In this document: positions 36,460 to 48,640 of the stretch, one piece after another | Layout of the letters: the number at the start of each line of letters is the position of its first letter | How positions within the stretch are numbered: position 1 is the first letter of the stretch | Assembly (NCBI GenBank): GCA_905221605.1 | Contig: CAJNDS010001114.1 | Location: 124,001 to 188,000 of the forward strand | Direction of reading: 5' to 3' | Length of the DNA stretch: 64,000 nt | DNA from: Symbiodinium natans | Taxonomy: Eukaryota > Sar > Dinophyceae > Suessiales > Symbiodiniaceae | Notes under the pieces: generated by a model | The model's database searches: none | What the model saw: only the letters and a program-made list of their open reading frames with translations | What the model was told of the DNA's origin: nothing | Program-made: the position numbers and the translations under genes

Positions 36460-38052
36460 TTCATCAAGGGCTCTGGGGCTCAGCGTGCAAATCTCGTAAA
36501 GGTCCGGCTGCTGGACCTTTTAGAGAAGACGAAACGATCTTAACAGAGTAGAAAACTCACAGCAAGTCGCACAACTCTGCCCCAGCTCTTGCAAGCTTCC
36601 GAAACTGGCTTCCTTAATCTGAGGCTCACTAGCGATTCTGGCACCTAGTGCACTCCCGAGTCAATATATTGGGTCTGCGACGTGTAAGTGCGGTGTCGCT
36701 TGTGAGGGGAGGGTTTGGGTTTACCAAAAACGTTCTGAAAGGCGGGTGGCTCCGCTTTATGCCCCGATAAAGGCTTGGGGTAGCACCAAAAACAACTCCA
36801 GCAAACCGTTTTGGGGAGGGTCTGAGGTCTCGTGGAAAGACTACGGTCTTGCCATCGTGGGCAGCCAAGACGAAGCATGTTTGGCATAACTCTACCTGAA
36901 AGATTTGAAGGACAGTCATAAGGAAGGAAAGAAGTAACTTCAAACCATGAAGAAATCAAGTAGGGAACCCCACAGCGCATCGGCTCTACTTGCCAAAGTG
37001 GCCCCAGATGACACACTGACGGATGCCTGCCTGTTGTCTCCAGCGCCCGATGTTGCCATGAGTGCTATCCTCAACAGTGTGCAGTACATTGATTGTGGCA
37101 AAACTGCTGGATGGACCTGCTATTTTTGCGGGACACAAGCAAGTTCGAGGAGGATGAATGTCACACAGATGTTTGGCATGCACCCTGCACCTTGCAGAGG
37201 CTCCCAATGTGAAAAGAGGAGGCTGTGCATATCTTTAGAATGATCTCTGTCCCTTTCGGGCCTCATCCGTCCTTAGCTTGGGATCGCCTAGATGAGGACG
37301 AACCGTTGAAAGAGCTTTTGACAGACTTACGTGAAATCCGTTGGACCCAACCAAAATCCAATCCCTCTACTAGCACCACTTCTTGCATGATAGCAAAGCC
37401 TGCAACCCATTTCCTGGGCTTTTTGACGCCTTCAAACCAGTTTAAGGCTTCGAGGCTGCTTAGCTTCTTCAAGATCTCACAAAACATCCCAAAACCTGTT
37501 GCGGATGGTCGGTGTCGAACTTGCTACGAAAGTTTAGTCTTCGCAGTCTAAGGTGGGCTTGGGGCAACTGGGCTCCGGCCCGGATGGTGCTTAGGATGAA
37601 GGGTTTGAGTGGGGTGGGGGCCCAGGGTTGCATCGTTAGGAGCCCTAAACCCTGAACACTGATTTCCTGAAACTTCACAGGGCGCCTCTGCTTGGAAACG
37701 AAGTCAACCAGACCAGTCCACTCCAGAAATTCGGTGGACTTCATGCCATTCCTTTGCAACTTCGAACCGAAGCTGTGGGACTTGTGGGGGACGGCAGTGC
37801 AGGTGCTCAAGAAGCTGCAGAAGAACAGCGCCGGCCGAACAGGCAAGTGTGAGACTAGCAGTTGACTACTCAGTGCACACTCACAAGGCAGCCAATCAAT
37901 GAATATTATGCAGAGCGATATGAATTCATATGAATGACGGACAACATGTGCTGGGAGAGTGAAAGGACGCGGAAGCCATGTTATCGCTGATAGGTGGGAC
38001 TCATGTCGCTTTTCGTACCATTGGACGATTGGACAAAAGGTTGCATTGATCC
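36460..38052. other. gene-free stretch; low in telomere words
   Basis: A 98-codon + frame (36947-37243) and a 220-codon minus frame (37469-38131) are the longest. Neither has a recognised domain, so no gene is called. Confidence 0.35.
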
Positions 38053-38170
38053 GTAGTACAAGCCGAGAACTGGAATCGATGTTTCCGTAAGCCGCCTGTA
38101 TTTTCATTGTTTTGTAGTACAAGCTCAGCACAAGCGATGCTCTCGTAAGCCAGCTGGATTTTCATTGTTG
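38053..38170. repeat. tandem duplication, about 60-bp unit
   Basis: Two copies begin GTAGTACAAGC, continue with CGATG and CGTAAGCC, and end ATTTTCATTGTT, at 38053 and 38114. Confidence 0.8.
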
Positions 38171-40568
38171 CCCTCGGTGTGGGGTTGTTAAACTCTTCTC
38201 CTCAGCCGGTCCACTCCTCGCCCATCACCGTATCTCACCCAGAGCATCGCCAGAGCTTTACGATCCCCTCAGAGCCCTCATGTCACCCCGAGAGTTCCCT
38301 CACCTTGAGAGGATATCGAGCGTGTGAGAATATGGAAAGGTTCAACGTGATTCCAAAAATTCTAGAATCGGCATATTGAAACTCTAAGAATCTCGTAGGG
38401 TCTTGTAGGGTTCTGCAAACGTCATATGCGTTCTGTTGATATATGAATTGTTGTGGTTCTATTGGGGGCTACATGACGATTTGACGATGCTGATTTCAGG
38501 CTTTTGAAGTTTCAAATCTGTTTCTGTAGCGATCCTCCCTCCTGCCATCGTCCCAATTCTCCAAGCTTCCATAGCCCCTCAGCCTCTGCAGGTTCCCTGT
38601 CCAATATCTATCCTTGAGCATATAGCACATGACATCAGGACCTTGATTCCCACCTCCCCCGTTTTCTCTCAATAGTAGATTCGGGCTGGGAGGCACTGGC
38701 TACAGGACGATTCTGAAGCAAAGTAATTGGAAATACAACTTGTAGATTATTGCGTGCCCTGAGCTGGTCCCAGAACACCTCGGACACTGCAGGACTCGCG
38801 AGCAAACGTGTAATAAATCTGACACGTTTTGGGGCTGTTTGCTAAAGGCATAGTTTTACTTAACGTTTTCAAGATCTAATAAATCTCCACGGCTTTGATA
38901 TAGTCCTTGGCAAGCAGGGATAAGTTTTAGGGTCCCTGTGATTTACGACGTTACATGCAGTTAGTTGTGAATCAATAAAACCGTTTCTTGTTTGTGAGTA
39001 TTTATATGCAGTCATTCACAGAAGCGAATTCTTTGTTTAAGCAAAGGTTTCGTCTAGGGCTTATGATCTAAAGAATGCAGATACATCATGCATAGAAAAA
39101 ACTTATCTTGGGGACTGTTTCTATGCGGGACTGCAGAAGACTGCCTACATCGGGGGGGGATGCCACGAACGGGAACGCTTTGAGCAGATGGCCAGTGTCT
39201 GGACCCAAGAGTAACTGGGAATAAAAAGGGTGCCCTTTTTGGTTTTCAGGGGCTTCTAAGGGAACCTAGGCCCTAAAAAAGGGAACAAGGGCCTACTCTG
39301 GGTCCTAGGTGTTTTTTGTTTCAGGAATGCCGGGGTCGATAAGAAGCAAATTAAAACTAAAAGTCTGAAACAACCCCCCTCCCTCCGGCACAAACACGCT
39401 CCGCCTCCTGAACAGCCAGCACCGCCGGCATCGTACCCGAACTGGGTCATATTAGGCTATACTGTTCTATCCTACGATACCGAAAAAGGTTGAAAGTGAT
39501 ATACACCATGAAGGTCGGGAGACCACCATGCGTTCCGGAGTTTGTTAGCTGGAGGGGCTTAGGATTCCAGGGCCTTGGGGAGACTTCATGTGCCGAGTCT
39601 CCCTGACAGAACCAGCCACAGGGGCGCTGGGCCTTTCAGCAGCGGCGGGATGTACCTCTTTTGCGCTCAAAAGCCTTCACCTTAAGACCCCCAAAGCGTC
39701 CCAAACACCTGGACTTCGAAGGGTTCGGGAATGCGCACGGGCACGGTCTTCACATGTGGAGTTCCTATGGAAGCGAACGCTGGTTGATTTCTTGTTCAGG
39801 GGCTCACGCCCCCCTCCAACGCTGGGACCCGGGAGGGATCCTGGCCCTCTGGGCCTTATGGCCTTGGGGTCCCGGCTGCAAGGCAGTTCTCCTTTATCAA
39901 GTGCACCAGCATAAGGATTCAGGCTGTTCCAGGTAGGTCTCCTTCAGAAATGCAGTACGATGTGTTTTGGAGGGTTTTGGTTGGATTTGGTCTTTCTTCT
40001 GCTGGGGACTCCCCAGCAACCTTCTGGGACACCCCGGAACCCCTGAAGCCCCCCTTCTATCTGAACGCTTTTGGGGATGTTGAAAGTTGGATCACCGCAG
40101 CGAAAGCTTTCTCTTCATGAAGTCTTAAACGGAGGCAGGGCTGTTTTGCCGCATGAAAGGGCTTGAGGCTCGATGCCTGGAAGCCGCGGAAACATCGAGC
40201 ATACGAGGAGAGCGCAGTGCACGCGGTTTCGGGGCCCAGGACCGCAATGAGCGGGTCACGCTGCTGAGGCCTTAGGGCTTTTTAGGGCTTCTCTAAGGGC
40301 AGAAAAACCGCCACGCACCATGCCCTCCACCCTCAGTCCCGAAAGCTGAACACCGGTCAGCCGGGAACCTCTTCCCCTCAACCGAAGGCCCTAAACCCAG
40401 CTACAAAAAAGCGTTTACAAGCATACTTATTTCAGCCTGAAGCCCTTCCTTAAGCCTTAAGCCCGAGAGGGGAGCACAGGGTGGCTTCGCGCGAAAGGTT
40501 CTGGTCTTGGAAGTCGCTTGCCCTCACAGGGGGGGCGGCCACTGGAGCTTCAGCAGTTCGGAGACTTA
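38171..40568. other. gene-free stretch, partly AT-rich
   Basis: The part 38700-39120 is AT-rich for this window. It includes family J copy 2. No gene is supported. Confidence 0.4.
39210..39312. mobile_element. dispersed repeat family J, copy 2
   Basis: ACTGGGAATAAAAAGGGTGC, CCCTTTTTGGTTTTCAGGGG, CTTCTAAGGGAACC and ACTCTGGGTCCTAGGTG align with copy 1. Confidence 0.6.
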
Positions 40569-40610
40569 CTACTGTTTGCTTAGGAACCCCCCCAAAACAT
40601 GAAACATGTA
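40569..40610. mobile_element. MITE family A, solo left end
   Basis: CTACTGTTTGCTTAGGAACC followed by a C run matches the family A left end. No matching right end is seen within 150 bp, so this is a truncated copy. Confidence 0.55.
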
Positions 40611-40692
40611 AGGTTTTGGGAAAGTTTAGGGGCTTGCTGGGTTGAACAGGCGAAGAGTATAGCTTCGGGCCCCTTGTCCCTAGAAAAGGATC

Positions 40693-40713
40693 TAAAGCCC
40701 TGTTTGGCTCAAG
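40693..40713 (+). other. second spliced-leader-like sequence
   Basis: The + strand reads TAAAGCCCTGTTTGGCTCAAG. It shares the exact 11-base 3' end TTTGGCTCAAG and an upstream AGCC with the dinoflagellate spliced leader, with differences between. It may mark the 5' end of an old retroposed transcript; no coding sequence downstream supports that. Confidence 0.25.
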
Positions 40714-41237
40714 GCTCAAACAACTCAGAGCTGACTCACCGCACACCTCCCCAACGTGTGACGTACCGTATTCTCCGATCAGAACCAAAAGCTTTCCTAA
40801 AATTATGGCCCTGATGTTTGACATGATCTAATCTCAACCCCGTTCACGCATTTTCGGCGTCATTCGGATACAAGCTTCACGTAGGAAACTTGAAACACCC
40901 CTCACTAGATACGTTTGTACGTGAGCAGCTGCACAGTAGGGTTCAGCTATGGAAGCGAGACCTCTTTAAACGACATGTTAAACACTTACCTCTCGATTGT
41001 GCCCTATTCCAGCCAAAATTTCCTTACTCTGCATTCACACATAGACCCAACGCCCCAAATCCCCAACCTAGCTGGATTCACGACCCTAAGCCTCTGGACC
41101 CAAATCAAGGCCGAAGTCCTTGTTGCACAGTGTGAGAACCGCAACCCGGAGGGCTTTGCAGATGTTCAGGAGGGGCGGAACACAATGGTTGAAACCCTCA
41201 ACCCAAGGCCTTCAACCCCAAGCTCTTAGGCGATGCC

Positions 41238-41300
41238 ACCGAGGGTTTAGGCTTTTAGGCTTTTAGGGTTTCAGGGTTTTAGGGTTTCAGGGTTTTTAAC
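41238..41300 (+). repeat. degenerate telomere-like tract
   Basis: TTTTAGGC, TTTTAGGG and TTTCAGGG units of 7-8 bases. Confidence 0.85.
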
Positions 41301-42133
41301 CTGCCAGGGCGCAGGAAGTCGACCCCGCTCTGCGTGCAGAAGGACGCCCGGACTGTCTGAAGGCTGCGGAGTGCGAAAACGAATGCCAGCCACCGCGCGT
41401 GAGCCATGGCTTCTAAGGACCGCCCCACAAACTCCTGGACTTCCTTTAGGACCGTAAGCCCCAAACTCCTTAAGACTTCCGTAACTCGTACATGCGGGAA
41501 ACCGTCCGGGACTTTTGGCCTTGGGACCTGGGCTTGGGTTCAGGATTCAGTGTTGAAGCCGCTGCTGAGGGTTCAGGCTTGAGGGGGTTTAGACGACGCA
41601 GCTTTGAAAGGGCCCGTGGACGCCACGCCACATGAACTTAGGCCCCTCTGCTGAGGGGACCCGACATTTTTCGACTCTAGGACTGTAGGAACCCCACAAA
41701 CCCCAAAGCCAAAAGGGTTTGGGCTTCCCAGTGGCTCTCAGACTCTTGGAGTCCTTGGTGGGGAGTGGTGGGAAGGCTGGGTCAATACGGGCTCCAGGTT
41801 TCTCTGCATGTTTTGGAGGGTCCTGTGGGCGCAAGTGCGTAAGCCGAAGTCTAGAAAATCAGTACAAGCCCTGCACCCTGGCACCTAGAAGAAGGCTGAA
41901 CAACAGGGTTTAGGCGGGATGCCCCTAAACCCTAAACCCACAACAGTCGATCCCAATCATCTGCACATGCACGCCTCTCCAGAACTTTCCTACGACAACC
42001 GCACATGCACAACACTCCGAACGTGGGCGCACGCACATTTCTTCATACCTGAGTCTTGTTTCAAGACTCCACAACCTTTGGCTCTGCGGAGAGGCTTGCC
42101 TAAACTCGACACCAACCGGCCCTTCAAATAAAG

Positions 42134-42210
42134 AAGGAGCCTTACTCCGAAATTTCTCAGCCCAAGGCCCAATAGAAAAGGAGCCTTACTCCGAATCTCA
42201 GCCCAAGGCA
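42134..42210. repeat. tandem duplication, 44-bp period
   Basis: AAGGAGCCTTACTCCGAA and CTCAGCCCAAGGC occur twice, starting at 42134 and 42178. Confidence 0.85.
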
Positions 42211-42391
42211 CATTGAACCATATTAAGCCCTGCAGCGCTTCAGATCTTCACGACCCCACACCCTAGATCTTCAGCGAAGCCGTGACGCTCCTTGCCTTGT
42301 GCAACCCATGAAGCGCCTCTCAAAGGAGGTAGCTCCCAAAGAGCCCCGTTTACACACACCTTTCTTGTAAACACCAGGCCTCAAAGTCGAA

Positions 42392-42503
42392 CCCTAAACC
42401 CTAAACCCTAAACCCTAAACAATGAACCCTGAACCCTGGACCCTGAACCCTGAACCCTGAACCCTGAACCCTAAACCCTAAACCCTAGACCCTAGACCCT
42501 GAA
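42392..42503 (-). repeat. telomere-like array with CCCTGAA block
   Basis: CCCTAAA units, then a run of CCCTGAA, then CCCTAAA and CCCTAGA again. Confidence 0.95.
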
Positions 42504-42561
42504 CATGCCTAAACCTCTGCATGTTGCCTGTGGTCCGGGTCAACTGCGGTGCCGGGCTCCT

Positions 42562-42598
42562 CCCCCCCCGCCCCCCCCCCCACCCCCCACCCCCCGAA
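42562..42598. repeat. interrupted poly-C tract
   Basis: C runs broken by single G, A and T bases. Confidence 0.93.
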
Positions 42599-43611
42599 TC
42601 AGAACTCGAGCTCTGCGTTTAGGGCTTTACACACTTTGCAAGAGTTACGACTACACACACCTCCCCACTACAACCTGGGGAGCTCGCCTGGGCCAAGCCA
42701 TGCAGGGCAGAGAGCAGCGAGCGGCGATTTCGGCTCAGCTGCTCCTTCCGCGGCTCGAAACCCCTAAGGACGTAACGCACACAAGAGAGGTTCCCTTAAT
42801 AGACTCCTCAGATGTCCCCAAACCCAAGGGTAGAACCTTAGGGGTCCAAGGTATGAACCAGGTTGCTAGATACAAAAGGTTACAGTAGGACCGGCGGCTT
42901 AGGGCAATGAATCTCAAGTGTGTACATTGCGAAGAACATGTATATACTATGCTGCTATGCTTGCTTGAGATTTCGAAGAGTTGAGGGCGAGTTCGGACTT
43001 CAGTGCCTCATGTTCTGGCCGCAAGGGACAAGTCCAGAGACCTCTGTTGGTGTTGAGACTGTCAAAAGTGCTAAGGTTTGCGTTGAGAGGAATGTGCACC
43101 GTGTGAGACGTGAAGCCCTGATATGTCAGACACAGCAGTCCCGTCTGCTTCCCACATTTCCCACATTGCTACTGCCAGATTGCACCAGACCAATCCCACA
43201 GCGGCACTTTACCTTCGCAAAGAAAAGAATGTCTGCATGAGCTCGAAGAACCCATGGGCAGGTACAAAATTGGAAAAGTCATTTTGTGGCAATGCGGGGT
43301 GCGGATCCTTCTTGACCTGAACAAGAAGATGAAACCATATCAAAGCCTCTCGTCCCTGCGTCCTCGGCCACTTTCTTCGATTGTGCTGAGGCCTGAAGCA
43401 GGGAATGCTGAAGCCACGATTACGCGCCGCTGCGTACAATCCTAAGCTAAACCTTCAACCTGAACCCGGCTCAATGCTTCAGGTTCAGGTACCAAAGAAT
43501 GCCAGGTTCCTGGACACAGAGCCAGCCATAGGGTTAAGCTGTTTCACAAACCCGAATGAAGGAAGCAGGGGCTCGTACGTGTACTATAGGGCTAGGGGCC
43601 TTTACCACTAC
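42599..43611. other. gene-free stretch
   Basis: Frames up to 127 codons on the + strand start in the poly-C tract or overlap opposite frames. No recognised domain. Confidence 0.4.
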
Positions 43612-43692
43612 GATAGGGTCTTGGGGGTCATCGCAGTATGATTGTATAGGGACCATAAGGGAGCATTTTTGGTAAATATTCCAACCCCTATG
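43612..43692. mobile_element. short element family E, copy 5
   Basis: ATAGGGTCTTGGGGGTCATC, then ATAGGGACCATAAGGGAGCA and AATATTCCAACCCCTAT match copies 2 and 3. It is followed closely by a 19-base poly-C run. Confidence 0.66.
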
Positions 43693-43727
43693 TTTCATGT
43701 TTTAGCCTCCGTCTCATTGTCAAAACA

Positions 43728-43746
43728 CCCCCCCCCCCCCCCCCCC
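43728..43746. repeat. poly-C run (19)
   Basis: C homopolymer 36 bp after family E copy 5. Confidence 0.96.
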
Positions 43747-43847
43747 AAATACCCCCCAAATTATAAACCCCAAACCCTTTTACAGCTCCAAAAAGAGGGT
43801 CGAGGGCCTGGGCTCCATTTCATGGGTGAGTGGTCGACATCCGATTT

Positions 43848-43941
43848 CTATACTCCCCTTAGAACCTTAATAAAATAATATTCTTAAATATCCTCTTGAG
43901 TTTTATATAAACAAAACATAATTCCCAACGGGGGGATATAG
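43848..43941. mobile_element. MITE family D, copy 1 (94 bp)
   Basis: Starts CTATACTCCCCTTAGAACC and ends CGGGGGGATATAG, an imperfect inverse. Flanked by the 4-bp repeat ATTT at 43844-43847 and 43942-43945. A-T rich centre. Confidence 0.85.
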
Positions 43942-44029
43942 ATTTACACATCGTAGGTCTTGACATCGCGGCAAGGCGTCCGAACGATCGGTCACTGCAA
44001 CCATTGGCCTCTTAACAGTTTAGGACCTG

Positions 44030-44079
44030 TTTAGGGTTTAGGGTTTATAGGGTATAGAGTATAGGGTTTAGGGTTTAGG
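44030..44079 (+). repeat. telomere-like tract
   Basis: TTTAGGG with TTTATAGGG and TATAGAG variants, between two copies of AGGACCTGT. Confidence 0.9.
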
Positions 44080-44198
44080 ACCTGTAGAGTTCCAGCAGGG
44101 CGCAAGATTGAGGGTTCAAGGGGCTTTGCTACGACACGCTTCGACCCCGCAAAGTGAACCCAAGCCCCCGGGCCCAAAGACCCTCAAATCCCCCCGAG

Positions 44199-44380
<182 letters not shown>

Positions 44381-44494
44381 CCCTAAACCCTAAACCCTAA
44401 ACCCTAAACCCTAAACCCTAAACCCTAAACCCTAAACCCTAAACCCTAAACCCTAAACCCTAAACCCTAAACCCTAAACCCTAAACCCTAAACC
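44381..44494 (-). repeat. canonical CCCTAAA array, about 16 units
   Basis: Perfect continuation of the variant array in the same phase. Confidence 0.97.
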
Positions 44495-44610
44495 CCTCTT
44501 AGCTTCCCTGACCCTTGAGCCCTCCTCGGCGAAGTCCGCCTCAGCATAGGCCAACTTCTCCTGTGGCGTGGGGCGTAGTCCCTCTGATAGGCTCCACTAT
44601 TTAGGCAAGT

Positions 44611-44710
44611 CTATACTCCCCTTAGAACCTTCATAAACAATAATATGCTTAATATCCTCTTGGGGTTTATATGAACAAAAATATAAAAATAATTCCCAAG
44701 GGGGATATAG
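44611..44710. mobile_element. MITE family D, copy 2 (100 bp)
   Basis: Starts CTATACTCCCCTTAGAACC and ends AAGGGGGATATAG. Flanked by the 4-bp repeat AAGT at 44607-44610 and 44711-44714. Close in sequence to copy 1, about 670 bp away in the same orientation. Confidence 0.88.
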
Positions 44711-45907
44711 AAGTAAACTTGGGATGAACAGGCGTCCCGCCCCCTGCCTCCCTCCTTGTTTGTTCAGTCGGTGGCCCCCTAGGAAGCCCCACCCTGAGGA
44801 AAGGCGAAGACAGATAGAAGGTCCTTGAGGTCTCTAGAAAACCCTGGAGGGGTGCGGAACTCAAGGGTCTCCGCGACTCGGAAGATGGTTCGTCGGGTTA
44901 AGGGTCTATGTAGGTTTTGCCCTTGAAGTTTCGGCAGACAAGGTGGTTGGTCGGAAGGGCACCCCCAAAGGCAAGGAAGGTGCTTGTTCACATTGCGCAA
45001 TCCTGGTCAAGTGAGTGTGGCTCACGTGTCGCTGCAAGTCCCTTCATCAACGTTTTCATCACCAGACACCAATTGGAAAACTGGGTCAGATTGGCGACAT
45101 GCCATCATCTGCGGTTCTGGTAACTTCCTGCACCCATATTCAGTGATATTTCGTCATACTCCATCCGACGTCTCTAAAAACCAGGGTAGAAACGGTTGAG
45201 CGCAAGTGCAACTTCAAACTCGTGGCCCAGCAAGCATCTGCGCAAGCAAATTCGGAATAAGGCAGCACAGTACAAAGCTGTCTCAGTCCGCGGAATCGAG
45301 AGGAAGCAAGATACCGAAGTGTTGGTCATGAGGCAACTTAAGGCTGTTAAGGCAGATCCACCTGGTTCCGCGACAGCCGGTGAAGCTGCTCCTGGCCGCG
45401 ACGGAGGACCCACGTTTGATCCCTCCAATGCCTGGAGGGTATTTCAATGAATGGGGGGGGGTGACGAATGGTTCCGAAGATAGTCATTACCTTTCCGAGC
45501 TGGTTTGGCCAATGGTTCCTATCGAACTTTCCCTTTCAAGATAGCTGGCAGCTGACGGACCTCTCCACTGACTCTCCACCTTGTTCAGCCGGGCTTCAAG
45601 ACACTTTGTGTGTGGCGCTCCTAAACCCTAGCCCAAAACATCACTCAACCCTATGTGGGTTAAACACTGTAGTCGCTTTTTGGTGTAGTACCATCCCGAC
45701 CCCACCTCTGCCCCAGTCAAACAATCAACATAACATGATACATGTTACACTGCATAATTCTTGTGATTATTATGAATATTACTATGCTTAGAGGTGACCG
45801 TCGGCGCTTCTCCATAGGTCTGGCATTCGAGTCGTGCTTTTTACTCACGAACACTCTCATCCCCCTTCTTCCCATGACAACCAAAGATGCATCGTTGTCT
45901 TTAACGA
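44711..45907. other. gene-free stretch
   Basis: Includes an 84-codon + frame at 45196 and a 107-codon + frame at 45468. Neither shows a known motif. No arrays. Confidence 0.35.
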
Positions 45908-45932
45908 CCCCCCCCCCCCCCCCCCCCCCCCC
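45908..45932. repeat. poly-C run (25)
   Basis: Uninterrupted C homopolymer. Confidence 0.97.
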
Positions 45933-47426
45933 AAACTTCCGGCTTAGGGAGTTAGGGATAGGGGTTTGGGGATTACGACGCCCCCCTCGCCCCCCCCCCG
46001 CCCCACCCGCTACGGACACACTTGCAAACTGCCTCCTGTCATTCATCGAATTCTTGCTGAAGCAAAGACGAGAGCATGCAACACTTAAATGGAGCATGTT
46101 GATATGTGCGTGTGCGCATGTGACCAATCAACGATGAATGAGCCGAGGACAAGCCCCCCACCCGAAGACTCAACCCTCGGTGTTGTGGCATTTATGGGGT
46201 TTTGAGGCGAAACGCCGGCTAAACTCCAAACCAAGGCCCCACGTCAGAGCCCAAAATCGCCTTGGAGAAGCCGCGCCCCTGGGCGTCGCGCTGAAACTCG
46301 GCCCTGTGAAAGGAGGCAAAGCTGTGGGGGTAAGCTTGAGCATCTTTGGCCCCGAAGGCAAGGAGCGAATCCACACACCTAACCTCCCTTGGCCTGAGGA
46401 GTTGGAGAACCCAGTCCCACTCCCCCCCCGTAACGCTAAACACTGACAAACAAAATGCGGTCCTCAAGCTTTCCACCTTCTGCAAGTAGTGGTTTCGCTC
46501 CTTCCGCATCAGAATTCTGAAGCCCCAAACTGAGAAAGCAGGGGGACCCCGGACTGCTGCAGGGACAATGAGGGCTTTGGTGCCGGGATGTTGACCACCT
46601 TTTCCACCTTTTCGCTCGGATTCCGGGGCCTCTTGGGCCCATAAGGCTTCCGGCTCGAAAGGTGAAGGGGCTTCCTAGGGCCTCAGAGGATGAGATCCGG
46701 GAAGTAGCGTTCTGCGACTGCCATGCTAGACGCTGATCGTTTAACCTTGGACTGCGCAGCGCCTCAGGAAACAATACTTTCCACATCGCAGGTGTGACAA
46801 TCACAGGCGCACCCGCTCTGAGTACGATCTCTTTGGTATATCGCCGGCCTCTCTTCCGTAGTAGAAGCGAAGCAAAAAAACTAGTGACGATGGACAAATC
46901 GGGAACCAGAAGGGCTGAATCGAAAACCAGAACAATCGGCAATCAGAGCACAATCGGAAACCAGACACGGGAAAATCGAAAACGAGGCCTGCATCGGACA
47001 CCAGAACGACTGAATCGGAAAACCAGGCGACAGCTGAATTGGGAACCAGGAAACGGCTGATGCGGAAATCGGGATTTGGGAGGGTTTCAGATGCTCTGGA
47101 TTTGGCCCGATTACCCCCCACCGTTCCCCCCCCTGCCCCTGTTGTGCGGCTTCTGATGCGCAGCTTCAGACTTCCTTCTTCTAATTGCTTGCTGATTCAT
47201 ACTTTCTGATTCGCAGGATGGTTTCTCAGAAAATTCACAGAGACGCAACTCTGCCCGCTGCTTATACTGCGTCCTGCAGCGCGCCCCGCTTTCGCTCGAA
47301 GGACCTCTCCACCTGCAAATCAGACTCTCGGCTGACAGGTGTCTTGAGCGTCAAGGCAAGGGCGCTAAAAGTTGGGAAACCTAGGCATTCGGATTTAACG
47401 CTTCCCTAAACTCCATAAGCGCCACT
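45933..47426. other. gene-free stretch
   Basis: From 46890 to 47100 GGAAACCAG / AATCGG words recur loosely (AATCGGGAACCAG, AATCGGAAAACCAG and similar), a decayed short tandem repeat. No gene is supported. Confidence 0.5.
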
Positions 47427-47455
47427 CCCCCCCCCCCCCCCCCCCCCCCCCCCCC
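47427..47455. repeat. poly-C run (29), longest in window
   Basis: Uninterrupted C homopolymer. Confidence 0.97.
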
Positions 47456-47576
47456 TAGCCCCACGAAGCCTAAAACCTATAAAGCCCTAAACGCTATAAG
47501 CCCTGCATCCCTATGAGCCGGAAACCCGCAACCCTTACCATGCAAGCAGTGTCATTCCAGACGACAGCAGCACATA

Positions 47577-47735
47577 GGCCCTAAACCCTAAGCCCCAAGC
47601 CCTGTAGACCCCGAACCCTTAGCCCTAAACCAAATCTCGCAAGAACTCATGAACCCTAAACCCTAATCTCAAAACCCAAAACCCAAAACCCTAAACCCAA
47701 AAGCCTAAACCCTAGACCCTAAAAGCCTAAACCAA
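47577..47735 (-). repeat. degenerate telomere-like tract, left member of pair 4
   Basis: CCCTAAA, CCCAAAA and related words with an internal repeat of AACCAAATCTCG (47630 and 47730). Confidence 0.88.
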
Positions 47736-47868
47736 ATCTCGTAAGAGCTCATGGTGTCAAGCTTCGGCCCCGTAGCTCGCAAAGAGGCCTGGGTGGCAGC
47801 GCCGCGTAGACCCTTGAGGTCCTGGAGCAGCCGCCGCACCTTTCAGCGCGTCTGAGTTGGGCCCAAAT

Positions 47869-47908
47869 AGGGTTTAGGGTTTGGGGTTTAGGGTTTAGGG
47901 TTTAGGGC
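47869..47908 (+). repeat. telomere-like array, right member of pair 4
   Basis: TTTAGGG and TTTGGGG units, 133 bp after the opposite tract. Confidence 0.94.
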
Positions 47909-48095
47909 TCGGACTGACGGTTGTTGTGGTTCCCCAACGGGCAAGTCGGGGTGTCTAGATCTGAGAATAAGCTGCCCCCCTCTCCGGACAGTTTTGTGGT
48001 GCGAAGCCACTTGAACACTTTGAGGGTTCGAGTTGCCCCCGCAAATTCAGAGATTTCCAGGGCTTGCCTTGAGGGAGGGGATCAGCCAGGTTTGG

Positions 48096-48172
48096 GTTTT
48101 CTTCTTCTTCTTCTTCTTCGTCTTCTTTTTCTTCTTCTGCTTCTTCTGCTTCTTCTTCTTCTTCTTCTTCAT
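48096..48172. repeat. CTT trinucleotide tract
   Basis: TTCTTC with TCG, TGC and TTT interruptions; the poly-Leu frame across it is a repeat translation. Confidence 0.95.
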
Positions 48173-48443
48173 GTTGCTTTGGCTTGCGTGATTGAGGTCC
48201 CCGTCAGTTTAACCGGGGTTCGGGATAAGATTTCATCAGCGTCTACAGTTGGCCTAGTAGCTTCAGTGTGTGGTGTGGGTGCGCCTGCTGGTTGCTGCCA
48301 GCGCTTGAGCTGGCGATCTTTGCTGAGGTTGCGAGGCGGCTTGCGGATGAGGGCGGTGAAGCGGTTGAGCTCAGAAAGTCAAAGGGTTCAGTGAGCTCCT
48401 TGTGACTAGTGGTCTAGCGGACAGGAACCTCCCCTCAACCCCG

Positions 48444-48640
48444 AAGTCTAAACCCTAAACCCCTAGACCCCTAATCCCCTAGACCCCTAATCCCCTAAAC
48501 CCCTAAACCCCGAAACCCCGAAACCCCTAAAGCCCTAAACCCCTAAACCCCTAAACTCCTAAACCCCTAAACCCGTAAACCTTTGAACCCTTGAACCCTT
48601 GAACCCTTACACCCTTAAACCCTTAAACCCTTAAACCCTG
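48444..48640 (-). repeat. 8-bp telomere-variant array, left member of pair 5
   Basis: CCCCTAAA/CCCCTAGA/CCCCGAAA octamers give way to CCCTTGAA and CCCTTAAA octamers. Confidence 0.95.

Noticed and set aside
36947-37243. 98-codon + strand frame with C-x2-C and C-x4-C pairs
   Set aside because: Possible zinc-like spacing, but too short and without any recognisable family; opposite frames are equally open.
37469-38131. 220-codon minus-strand frame
   Set aside because: It crosses the tandem duplication at 38053-38170, overlaps + strand frames and shows no domain or conserved motif.
48405-48430. tRNA-like AGTGGTCTAGCGG
   Set aside because: Resembles a D-arm, but no T-arm or acceptor pairing follows.
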